Source: Hirudinaria manillensis (lineage: Eukaryota > Annelida > Clitellata > Hirudinida > Hirudinidae). Taken from it: DNA of 64,000 nt. The stretch is from the NCBI GenBank assembly GCA_034509925.1, contig CM067537.1:6067501-6131500 (forward strand), written 5' to 3'. Position 1 is the stretch's first letter. Each line of letters starts with the position of its first letter. Below, one piece after another: positions 34,122-46,700 of this stretch. The notes below the pieces were generated by a model, which was not told the DNA's origin, did no database searches, and saw nothing but the letters and a program-made list of their open reading frames with translations. The position numbers were made by a program, and so were the translations under genes.

Positions 34122-35872
34122 CTGCAAAATACAAAAGTTACGATAAGCAATGCTTTATTTCTGAACAATTTATTAGATGCATTTGGTTAACAGGATATTT
34201 ATAATAAGATGAATCAATGAAATCATATAACCGATCAAATAAACTATTATTGCAAAAGATATATTAATAGCCGTTCCTATTTTCATCTTCACTATTAATC
34301 TATTCTAACACAGAATTAGCATTAGCAACTTGTCAAGGAAGTAATTACAACCGAGCAATTATTCACTTCAGGCTTGTATTTTCCTAAAGACCATTTTTAG
34401 CATCAAAACTTGAGGAGGAATGTCCAACTTGTTTATAAATTTAATATTGTTTATAAATTTAAATATTCATTAGCTAAGTGATAAATTTGGAAACTATTAT
34501 TAAATTTTTATTAAACTAATTAAGTGATTTCCCGAAAATTGTTTCGGTGGGTGATTAATTTGAAACGAACTAGTTCAGCTGAAATTATTGACGACCCAAT
34601 ATCATTACCAGCAGACACTCATATCTAGGAGTGATAGCATAGGCACCAGCAATTTTTACGATTTGAATATTTAAATTTAGAAAAAATAATTACAATAATG
34701 TAATAAATATTAAAAGTAGACTTTCGGCTAAAGAAACTTGAAATCAACATCATCGCAACCTTGCCTCTTTTATCAAATGTATAAAACGTTTTATATCAAA
34801 CATATGGATCAATATCCACACCTTTCCTTTATTATTTTCAAATGTAATTTGAATTTTGTAAAACCTCCGTCAAAAACTTAAAATATTGACAAGAAAAAGA
34901 TCAATGTCGGTTTGTATGCAATTACGACGAAAGAAAAACTAAATCACTACATAAAACCGGTAAAAGAACGCTTTCGGAAGTTTGAAAATTGTTCTTTATA
35001 ACTTTCGAAACATCTGAAAAAAAAGCCAATAACTTACATTTTCTGGGTTTTCCTCGAACCTGATTTAAAGGTTTTAAGTGACAATTTTATTTTAATATTG
35101 AAAAAAATGTTAAAAATAGATTAAAATATTGAAATGATAAAATACAAAATATCGATGAAGTGTAAATATATTTCCCCAATGACCTTCAATTACCTTTAAT
35201 TTAATTTAAATATTTTCCTTCTACATATTCTAGAATCAAACTTGAACACTGCAAGACTTCGGCCAAACTTGAGTGACGCAATTTTTCTGCTTGCAATACT
35301 GACAAAAACATGTCAAAACTTTACTTTTATAGCTTATTCATCCGGATTAAGTGCAGTCAATTTCGACCAAATCAAAGGTGATGATATCAGGTGAATGGTC
35401 GATGTGAATGATTGACATGACTCAATTTGAATTTACTTTTTGAACATTACAAAATCTAAACTGCAGGAACTACGCTTCAATTTTGCTATTCAACTTGAAG
35501 CTTCATTTTCTAAAAAAAAAATTTTTAAAGGAATATTTAAGGAATGTTTTTATGTCTTCCACTCGTGACTATTCTGCAACACTCTGCGAAGGAGTCAATT
35601 CGAAGATGTGACGAGAAATAAATAGAAATGCAGGTTTTTTTTTTGTTTATGTATTTCGTTGTTCCGTGCTTTGCATATGTCGATGATATTTCAAAAATAT
35701 CCTTCCGATTTCAGTTCACTTTCTATTTACAAATATGAACTTTAGGACATATCTCAAAAAGTTATTGTCAGAATGTAGAATAAATTTCCACATTAATTGG
35801 AATGTTTGTATCAAATAACATATCCAAATTTGGGTTTTGTTATATAATTTTGTCAAACGTTATCGCGAAAAA

Positions 35873-36100
35873 TCATCTCCCGCTTAAAGATATGACGACC
35901 ACTGTATAGACAGAAGACTTCCCTAAGCTATCAGAGGACGTAGCAACATCATGATCTTCCACAAGCATCGACGGGCCACCACTTTGAAACCACTGATCAA
36001 ACATCGCATCAACGAAAGCTAAATTCATGCTAAATTCATTTCGGGAGGTTGCATCAATCTGATAGTTGGCCAAATGATAATCAAAAACTTTTATGACAAA
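35873..36100 (-). other. Unassigned open frame, 75 codons
   Basis: An open frame of 75 codons plus stop with less AT-rich composition than its flanks. It contains NLAFVDAMFDQWFQSGGPSM. There is no recognisable domain, no clear acceptor and no Met at a favoured place. In a window this AT-rich about twenty frames of this length are expected by chance (rough estimate), so it is weak. Confidence 0.2.
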
Positions 36101-37870
36101 AGCTTTTAAAAATAAATTCCCGCATTTTTTTATTTTAATTTTGTCTCTTTCATTTTATATTTTTAATTCGAATATTATTAATATTTTCTGTAACTTCTGT
36201 TCGTAGAACCGTGAAGAAAATAAAGGAATGACCCCGAAAAGCCAGGTGCTTGGCATTAAGAGCTTAGAACAAAGTTCTCTTGCATTATTTTCACCCTTTA
36301 TTCGAAATAAAAGTTTTTATTGTAATAAGATGCTCTTAAGAACTTTGGTGATGAAACCCAAATCCGCTTCCATCAAACTTCCATTTCATTTTGGACGATT
36401 CGAAAATAAATTATAAATAAATATAAATAAAATACGATAAATAATAGAATAATAAATGGCGAGGGTGAATGCTTTTATTGTATTTTTATGTTTTTAAATT
36501 TTTTAGGTTCAAATGTTGTTTTAAAGACTTTCATAATTTCAGTTTCTGATTTTGCCATAATTTCCGGAAAATAATGCCAAACATGAACTGGAATTTATAG
36601 CTCTTGTCACGTGGCAAACAGCACGGGGGAAGACAAAGCATTCGGATTTTCGGAAAACTTAGCGATTTAAAAATATTTTATTTTAATGCTTTTTCTCTTT
36701 TTTTAATTTAAATTGATTTTATTCTTGAGCTCATCTTGGTGGAGAAAATTCTTTTACTTTTTTTCCTCTTAATTATTAATTATTGCTTTAATCAATTGAA
36801 ACGAAACTGTTTGAGACGTGACTCTGCCGTGGTGGTTGAGCAAGAATTGCATTACAACAAACGTTTCTCATCGGCGCCGACACTTCATCGTTCAACGGTT
36901 TAAAACCTCAATACTTCTTCTTCGTATAATTTTATGGTTTTTAAAGAACGCTTTTCTGTTTCATTCGAAATCTACTTTTGCATTTATTTTGTTGGACCAG
37001 GGTCCTGCAGCTTTAAGGCTTTATGGATTACTCTAATCACGAAAACACATACAGAAAGATTCCAACTGAAGATCTGTAAAAACATCAAATGTTTAAAAAA
37101 AACCGTGCAAATAATTCTTTGATCATCGTAGTAAGGATGTCACCACTCGTGACAACCACTTTGGCCGAAGATTTAGATTAATAAATTTTGCTTTAATCAG
37201 TTAATTTATTAATTATTAATTGATTTAATTTTTTTGTTGGTGGTAAAATTCGTTCATATTTTAAGTTGATATTTGGCAAAGTTCTGAACGATATCGTCCA
37301 ACTATAGGACATAATTTGGATGTCTATACTATATTATGTGGAATATATATGAAATATAATTATATTTTTTTATATTTTTTTTCCAAGAAGGAAGTGTAAT
37401 AAAGTAATAAAGAATTTCTGAGAAAGTTTTGAACCATTTTGAGTCGACATCCGAGATTAAGTTACAAATTTTAAAAACATTTTAAACATTTTATTTCTTA
37501 CGTTAAGTTTAAAAAAAGATGAATTAAAAATAAAATAAAATATTTTTAAAACTAACAATTAGTTAATTATGCAAAGCTTTGTTTTATTTTTTTGTGGCAC
37601 CAACTTGGAAATCAACTTGGAAAGTGTTGAACTGCGAAAGAGATTCATTAAAGTTTATTTGACAAGATCTGAAATTTCAGAACAGGAGAATGAAGACGAA
37701 AGAGGAAGTTGTTTTTTTTCAGTTAATATTAAAAGATATTTAAACAGGAAAAACATTTTTAAAATTAAATAATAATTTTATTTATTTTATTTTAAACATT
37801 TTCAAATCACTGGATTGAAATTCTTTTAATTCATAATTGGAAATGGCTTGGATGTTTATACGTGCAAAAA

Positions 37871-38098
37871 TTTATTTATTTATTCAAACTGAAGGGCCCA
37901 ATAGGACCACTAACACAGTTTTCGATTTCCAATTCGAGCAAGGACAAATTGCAATGACAGTATGAGTCAGGGTGGCGATAATGACTACAATGAGAGTTAG
38001 TTATATGTAAGATATTTGCTAAGATCAAAGTCTCTTATAAGTGCATTGAATCTAGAAACGGTTGTAGCATTAATAAAATCAGGTGGTAAATATATTGA
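37871..38098 (-). mobile_element. 5'-truncated LINE (non-LTR retrotransposon), 3' end
   Basis: Read on the - strand, the segment begins inside the C-terminus of a reverse transcriptase: LPPDFINATTVSRFNALI, then DLSKYL and a stop at 37997-37999. A GC-richer 3' UTR of about 115 bases follows and ends in an AATAAATAAATAAAT tail at 37871. The C-terminal LPxxI/FINA...V..F pattern is common at the ends of CR1/Jockey-type polyproteins. The rest of the element is missing. The clade is not resolved. Confidence 0.75.
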
Positions 38099-40433
38099 TT
38101 TCCTTAATTACATGAAAATTATGAAATAATTATGAAATATTACTACGGAATTGCAAATTGGAAATATTATTCATATTAATAAACATCAAATAAATTGTTT
38201 GACCTTATTTCATTAATTAATAGATTTAATTAATAATTTTCAGTTAAGAAATATTTTAAAAATTTATTTTGAGGTCCCTCACATCGTGCAAAGGACCAAC
38301 TAATAAACCTGAATTTAAATTAATTAAAGTGTATTTATAAATAATATACGTAATAAATATGATATTAAGAATTATTGAATTTTTATTAAATTATGTCAAA
38401 ACCATTTATTTCATGTTATTATTCCAACAGAAAACTAATTAGCGACAATTTTTTAACACTTTTGATGATTTTAAAAGGATCCAGATAGTTATAGAACTAC
38501 CTAAGTATAAGGAAGACCTCGAACACTGGATCATCGTCAGAAGAGACTTCTTGTTCGTGAAGCTTGCAAGGAAGAATTCTCTTCAACGGGGCTTGAAAAA
38601 AAGTTTAAATTGAATTTAACCAAGTTTCCAATATGTAGATACATTCGGAGAAGAAGATTTTTAAAGTATAGAAAGCTCCAGTAAAAGACATTCTTGACAG
38701 AACATCACAAAAGGATTCGATTGAATTGGCTCAAGGAGATGATGAGTTTGGATGTGAATTGGAGCATTACAATTTTTCAAATGAAAATCATTTTAAGTAT
38801 GACGGTCCATATGGTTTCAAATATTATTGGCATAATTTCAGAAGTCCCTAAAATTACTCTTGAAAAGAAATTTTGGAGGTCATTATTGGGCTGCCATTTC
38901 TTCTCTTAGGTCTTGAAGGGGAAACAAAAATTTCTCAGAATGTGTTTGAATTGTAAACAAATACCTCCTATGCCTATACATTAGATTTCAAATGGATAAG
39001 GTTATCTTTTAACAAAATGATGGCTCCATCCACATCTCAATACCAAAAAAGATTATTTTCCAGAAGAAGAAACTTAAAGTGGTCTGCTTCGACCTCCAGA
39101 CCAACAGAGGATCATCGAGTCCGAAATATTTAACTATTTTTTAACTTATTCAAAAAAAGATTGTTTTAGAAAATTATTAAATATAAATTAATACAGTCAC
39201 CATATCGATAATTGTTGTATTATTGTAACAGTTTAACAAATTATATCATTTTAAAACTTTTAGAAAATAAATACGATATTCAATATTTCATGTTTTACAG
39301 CAGATTTGGTCCAGATTATTTTTTACAACAAAAATAAATTGTTTTCAAATTTGCGTTTAAAATTAAAAAAGTTTGATGTCAAGAAGGATCGTTACCATCA
39401 TCATTAAGACCTTCATCGTCATCACCGCCTATGATTATATATACCACCACAAAAGCAATTATTAATTCAATAAATTAATTTAAAAATATTCAGCAATTTA
39501 GAAACGAATGCATCCATTCGTCCCGAAAGTATTAGCAACACGTAAATTCCATTCTCAATTCTCACGCTTGAACGATCAATTTCTTATTCATCTCCATCCT
39601 ACGTGTTCCGGTTCGATGAATTGCTTCCTGAAAAATTATTTTCAAATATGGCTGACAATATGGCGCTCTATTTTATTCGGATATAGCATTTTTGGTTAAA
39701 GCCATAGTCGTCCTAAATCGTTTAAAGTTATGGCTAATAATTTCTTAACATATTTTCTATAATAATAATTTCTTAATATTTACTTAACACTCTAATTATT
39801 TATCAGGTAACTGATGTTAGTGAGTCTTGTGACATAATAAATTATATTATCCACCAACGATATTTCTGAATTTAAAGAAAAACTATTTTAAGAACTAAAT
39901 TTAAAATCTGTTTAAATTTAGCAGTCTCCATTTTTCGATGGCTCTTGCAGTGACTTGTGGTCCAAAATTATTTGTGGATTATTCTTTTATTAATTTAAAA
40001 ACTCTCGAGAACATGATTGACATTTGCAATCACCTGCCAACCAATTGACTATTTCTCTTTTGCAAAATCCAATTTTTATTTTCAATTTAAAAGTGCAATT
40101 CGATAAAAATGACGTTTTATGAATAATAATAAATAAAATAAATAAATATAATAAATAAATAATTATCGAATGTCGCTCAAAAGTCTTCAAGGCTTCGATG
40201 AACGTTTAACTTTTCCAAATGTTCATTCACAACTCACTTGTTTTATCCGCATTATAAAAAAAATATGAAGTTCAACTGAACTTAAGTCACACAAAATCAC
40301 AATTAATTCAATTGAAACGATTTTTATAGCAATTTACACTAAAATGTTTTAAACCAAATAAACACGAGATATATATTTAATCATATTTTAACAATAAAAA
40401 CTCGATAAAACCGATTTTATACACACCCACATA

Positions 40434-40495
40434 CATGCACTCACATGTACGCACACAAGCACACACGCACACACGCACGGACACATACAAACACT
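40434..40495. repeat. Degenerate CA repeat
   Basis: A CA-dinucleotide-like tract with T and G interruptions, 3' of the receptor gene. Confidence 0.8.
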
Positions 40496-40559
40496 GTACA
40501 GAATGTCACCAGGGAGCCGAGACGTTTAGGTAAAAGATGAACAACATCATCATCGTCAA

Positions 40560-40645
40560 CGACATCATCAATAACAACAACAACAACAACAACATCACCA
40601 TCATTTCAACAATATCATCATCATCATCATCATCATCATCAACAA
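40560..40645. repeat. CAA and CAT trinucleotide tract
   Basis: Runs of CAA followed by CAT and CAA again. The - strand frames through it read Asp or Leu runs and are not coding. Confidence 0.8.
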
Positions 40646-40750
40646 CAACAACATTTGAACTTCTGTTTGCGAAAGGCAACTTTACTGACAAAAAAAACCC
40701 AATTTAAAAGAAAATAGTTTCCAATTTCAATCGACTTTTCATTTTAATTT

Positions 40751-43700
40751 CTACTTCCTAATGTTCCTTATCGTCCTCTTGACGTTCGCCTGGTCCTCCT
40801 GATGACGATCCCTTTTCAGGCAACAGGAAAACGTGTCCTTGAAGGCGTCTTGAAAATTCTTATTCGTAAGAGCGTAAAGGATTGGATTGAAGACGCTGTG
40901 CAGGTAAGTCAGTGTCGTCACGAAGTAATACAGGTACATCGTCCACGGATTTTTGGCCACCGTACGAGGGTCGACTAGGAGCTGGAGCTGAAGATGATTG
41001 TTGTAATTATTCAATTTATTATTATTATTATTATCGTTAAAATTATTATTATTATTATTATTGCTAAACTTATTTATTGTGATTATTAAGATGATTATTG
41101 TAATTGTTGAAATATTATTATGATTATAAGAAATTTGTTTTTGTACTTGTTAAATGTATTATTATAAATATTACAATTATTTCTGTAATTAATAAAATTA
41201 AAAATAATAATTATTATTCCAATCATCGAAATAATTAAAATGTTTTTAATTAAATGCGATAATTACAATTAACTTTGTTATGTACATTACGTAATTTACA
41301 TAACCATCCGGGTTACTAAGTTACTTATTTATCGACAAAGAAAGTACAAAAAGTACAAGAAGTACTAAAACATCGATGTTAATCAGTGACCTATTTTTAA
41401 ATAATTATTTTATAATTATTTTATAATTATTTTTAAATAATTATTTTATAATTATTTTTAAATAATTATTTTAATTAATTTTAATTAATTTATTTTCCCC
41501 AGTATTTCTTAATTTTTTTAAAATTCTGTTTAAATTTCCAAATTTTAATTTAAAGATTTGTTTAAATAATTTTACTATAAATTAATGTCAAGAATTACAT
41601 TCATTTATTTTTTATGTATTTTCTAAACAAAAGATTGAATAGTTATAAGTCATAAAATAATAAATTGTAAATAACCGAAATAATTAATTAATTAAACGTG
41701 GAAAGGATGTAAGATGAAGTCAAACACTTTATTTCAAGACACAGACTTTAAAGAATACTTTAAAGATGCAGGTGTTTTGGTTTTAGAAGATGAGATGGAT
41801 TGGTTCTTGTAAACATTGTCATCGGTGAGTTAATGATTTACGGCCGCGTTGTAGAAGATTAATGGCGGAACAGGAAGTAATCTGGTTGCCTGATAACCAT
41901 CAGGTTGACCATTATATAACCCTGCGAATTTTTCCACGAGATTTGTACACATGTAAACTAGTTTTCCTGATAAAAATAAATATAGGATGTACTATTAAAT
42001 GGTCGAAACAATTAAAAGTATCGGATATTTTTGAAAATATGGCGTTATTTTCCATCCCTGCCTGTCGCATATCATAACACGGCATGATGGATTTGTAAAG
42101 TTTAATTAATTAATTTTTTATTAGTAATACTAAATAAGTAATAAATAATTAATTAAATATTAATAATAATTATTACTTGACGTGGGAGGCTATCAGAAAT
42201 CATTGAAATTACGAGCACGAGACGTCAATGGAGTTTTGTCTTGATTGTCTTGGATCGTTCGTTTGGATTGCGAAAATTGCATCGACAACAAGAGCAACCA
42301 CAACAACAACAACCACAACAACAAAAACAATTGGACTGACGAGGAAGGCGAGACAATAGTGAAAAATTGAGGCAATTACGTCGGGCAATAATTATAAATC
42401 AGATTTACGAGGCCATAAATAAATTATAATCCTTCAGTTTACGAATAAAAGAAACGCAAATATGTCAAACGAGCCGAAATAATTGTTGTTCGGTGCAACT
42501 GACATTTCATTCATTCGTTGTTGAGATGAATTCCTTCCATCCTTCCATCTCATCATCCTTCCATCCTTTTACTGTACTTTTAGCTTTGCTTCTGAAACCG
42601 TTGGTTGTTAATTTACAATTATTACAAATTCGAAATGCTTAATTTATCAATAATATTATTTAAATGTTTTTATAATATATAAATATAAATATTTGGTTAA
42701 TTAATTATACAATTAACCAATTGTTCATTTATATATTTAATGGCCAAGTAATTACATAACCGTCAGATTAATCTTTGTCGCTATTTAAGTGGTTAATTAA
42801 TTAATTTATTAAACATTAATTAATTTATTTATTAAACATTAATTTATTAATTTATTAAACATTAATTAATTAATAAAAACTCAATTAATAGTCTTAATTA
42901 GTGACAAAAAATATAATTTGATATAATGTTTAATATAAATAAGCTTTAAAACGCCTTCATTAAACTGATTAAAGCCTAATTAAAAGGATAATTAATAGTT
43001 ATCTTTTTTCAAATGCTTATCAGAAAAATGGATTTCCAAACAAACGGTGAGGAAATCCAGAAAGTGATTTACAGAATATTAAACATAAAATTTGATTTAA
43101 TAATTAACTATATTAAATACTACTAGGATGATTTATTATTATTTTAAATATAATTTAACCACAATTATGGTTTTAATTTTGAAATAACCTGCAATAATTT
43201 CAAAATAAAGTTTTGATCAGAAAGAGAAAATGCAATTTGCCGTTCTTCATTTTGACGCCAGATGTTGCAGATATAAAAAAGGAATTGTAAAAATATTTTT
43301 TAAAATATTAAAAAATATTATTTAAAAAATAAATATTTTCAAAAAATTGAAATTTAAAAGAAGCAAGACTTAAAATACACTGAAAAGAAATGGAGCTATT
43401 TATAGCGTCCTAATGTAATTATTTAAAAATAATAATTATTGATCTACAATTAATGATAACAATAAATAATAATTAACATATTAATCAATTACTGTTCATA
43501 AATAGAAGTCGTGATATCAGAATAACAAGTCGTAATATATAGTTTGTTTTAATATCAATTAATATTTTTGAAATTAATTAAAATCATTTATTTTTATATT
43601 CATACAAATTTCACAGCATTTGTGAATAAATAAACTTTTAACCGAAAGAAAATGAAATTTACGAAATAATTGCGAATCATGATTCCTTCCGGGTCGTTGA

Positions 43701-46700
43701 TGGACCTACCAACCTAAGAACATACGTACGTCGTGTACCCAACAACAACAACAGCCATTTTGTTGTCACGAAAGGAAGGATGTCAAAGCACATTGCAATT
43801 GCATGTAATTACATGTGGATAGATGGATGGACTGATGAACGGATGGATGGATGTATGGTTAGGTGGTTGGGTGAAAGTGGAGATTGACAAAGAGTGTGAA
43901 TGTTATTGTTCAATCTTACAAAGATTACCTGTAAAAATGACATGTTACAAAGATTATAAAGTAATTACATGTAATTATAATAACATATAATTATATAATT
44001 TATAATTACATGTAATTACGTGACTAGTTGTTCAATCGTTAGGTTACGTTACAAATTAATAATCAACATCCATCAATTATTTATTCTGTTTCCTCTTTTA
44101 TCAAACACTTCTTATCAGACATCCGAAGACGAAGCGTTCGAATTTATAACTAATCTAGTTTTTTTGGTCATTTTGAATACCGATAAATAACACTAAGATT
44201 AGCCATCTTAATAACAAATAATAATAATAATTAATATACATAATAATAATTATTATAATAATAATAGATTATAATAATAATAGTTATTATTATTACCATT
44301 AAATACTGAAAATTATTATTGTTTATAAATATTTGTCTTCATCGTCTTTACCAAACATTATAGCTAATTTATTAAATAGTATTCCAAAGTAACACAATAA
44401 ATGCTATTGAAATAAATGGAATATTTAAGTTTGTATACAAATTCATTCATTTCTTGACCACACCATTTGCTTTGAAATGTTTTATTTACTTTTTAAACGT
44501 TACTTTTTCTTATAATTTTTCTCCATAAAAATTTTTATCCACCGACAACTTCAAAAGAAATTCTGAATGAAACATTAAGAGCATCTTTTAATCATTTTCT
44601 CGTCGGATTAAGCGAGGGTCTTCAAAAATTTAACAACATTTTTCTGGAATTTTCAAAAAATTCGTTTGTTAATCGCTTGGCTTGAAATTCATTCTCAGTT
44701 TCACTATCTTTTGGAATCTCCACAAAAGTTAATCACCATTCTCGGTTTCACAGAAGATTTGATGCTAGGAAGAATTTGAAAAAATTTAAAAAAATCACAG
44801 AATTAATATAAATGTTTTTCTTTCGAATAAAAATATTTTCCAGAATTAACCGAAGAAATTCGAACCGAAATCCCGACAAAACGTTCCAAGATTCGGAAGA
44901 GAAGCGAATGAGACAAACTTGAAAGTCCTGGAATTAAACATTTGCCTTCGTAATTTTCTTTCCGATTTGTCTCTTGGACGATTTCTGGATTTAAGGATAA
45001 TTTTGACTTTCTATGTTTAACAATAAATCGTATTAAGATATCGTGTCTGGGTTATAATGAAAATCTGTTGGAAATTAAAACGATTGTAGTCCAACTTAAA
45101 CTTATAAACTGAACTGATTCTAATCTGATCTTGAAATGAATCGTGATATTTTTTTCAAATTAAAATTAAAATTTCCGAAATTATTGAAAACTTAACTTAA
45201 AAATTTAATCTCAATCAGAGAACCTGGACGCACCCAACTTAATGCAAGTTGCCTCGCACAATAAAACCAAATAAGAAAAGTTCTTTATGGGTCGTTCAAA
45301 ACTCTTGAGGCAGGTAGACATCACCCTGTGAGGACTTTAAAAACCCATTACGCTCCAAAAGCAGGCGATCAAATTTCGTGGAAATATTTTGGAGTCAAAA
45401 AAGAAAAAGAAACCGAGGTCAGTTTTTTCTTTCACTTTCGTCCAGTTTAATATTTATTGTGAAACGTGTTCTGTTTTGGGGAAGATTGCCTTCAACCGAC
45501 CTCAATCGACTTCAATCAACTTCAATCAGCTTCAATAAATTTCAATCAGCTTCAATCAAGTTCAATGTAATCGTCAAATCTCTGCGCCATCAGTGTTCTA
45601 GTCACCACGACCAGATCATGTTGTAAAATGTCATCATAATAAAATATCATAATAATCCCGTTATCCTAGACAAAGTTATGAGGCTAATCCTCTTCTAAAG
45701 AAGACAGAGGTCTTACGTGGTCATGGATTGACTTTTTAATAAACATAAATAAATTATTCGATCCATTTTATTGAGAGAATTTGCAGAATGCGTCCAAAAA
45801 AATGTTATAAATCATTCAGGATTCAAAGAAACCGGGCAATAGGACGATGGCTTAGAAAAAATCTAAAGGCAATTTTGAGCAGTTTTTAAATTTAATTATT
45901 TATTTAATTAATTAATTAAAAATAAAAAGAGTTAAAGTAAGAAAAGACGAGGGCAGAAAGTAATTAATTGGCTGCTTCTCCAACTCGAAACTGAGAATCT
46001 CAGCGGAGATTGCAGGAGGTGTGTCCTGGAAAAACTATTTTGAAGAATTATTTTTAAAAGAAGGGAAACAAAAACTACAGTTCTTTATTCTTTATTTTAA
46101 GTTCAAGAATATTTTTGGCTCTTCCTAGGCTGTTAATCAGTCAGTTGGATTCGATTTTTGTATTTTTGTTCACTGTTTTCAAAACGGATTTGCGACCAAA
46201 TTTTGCCCAAATTTATTTGTTTGTTTATAATTTATTTTATTATAAATATCAGCTTATGATATTCTTGACGACAGAGTTGGCCGATGATTATTGCATTTTA
46301 AAATAACTTTTAGGAAATAACGAAAAAAAGAATGATATGAATCACTAAAGGCGTAATCAATCACTACAGGCGGATCATTGAAGCATTTTTTGTTGCCCCG
46401 AGATTTTTTTGAGAATGATCATTTCCTATAATTTTCGAAGTAAGAAAAAATATTAATTATTACCATAAGATCGTATTATTATATTATTAATAAATGTTAA
46501 TACTTAAAAAGTATTGCACCACTAAAATGCTAATGCCATCATATTAAAATTTTTTGTTTTGCAATTTGTCCCGTGACACTTAAAAGCCTTGCAAGAAAAA
46601 AATAACTCATCAAATCCGAAAAGGACGTTGAAAGCCTCGTAAAAAAATAATAAAAAAAATACATTTACTTGGAAAGCATAATAAGGAAGCCAACAGGCCA

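Larger units (their letters stand above)
33597..40750. other. ADAM17 5' flank and intergenic region
   Basis: The first ADAM17 exon(s) with the initiator Met and signal peptide should lie here but are not identified beyond the candidate at 34075-34121. It also holds a truncated LINE at 37871-38098, an open frame on the - strand at 35873-36100, coding-like short frames on the + strand at 38444-39140, and CA/CAA/CAT repeats at 40434-40645. No other gene is supported. Confidence 0.5.
40988..46668 (-). other. 5.7-kb intron of the receptor gene
   Basis: The donor is GTAAAT after TM6 and the acceptor is ATCATCTTCAG before TM7. The interior is very AT-rich, with ATT arrays, a TAATTATTTT-type repeat at 41386-41480, a 10-bp repeat at 45491-45567 and a short GGAT run near 43830-43850. 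No nested gene is supported. Confidence 0.8.
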
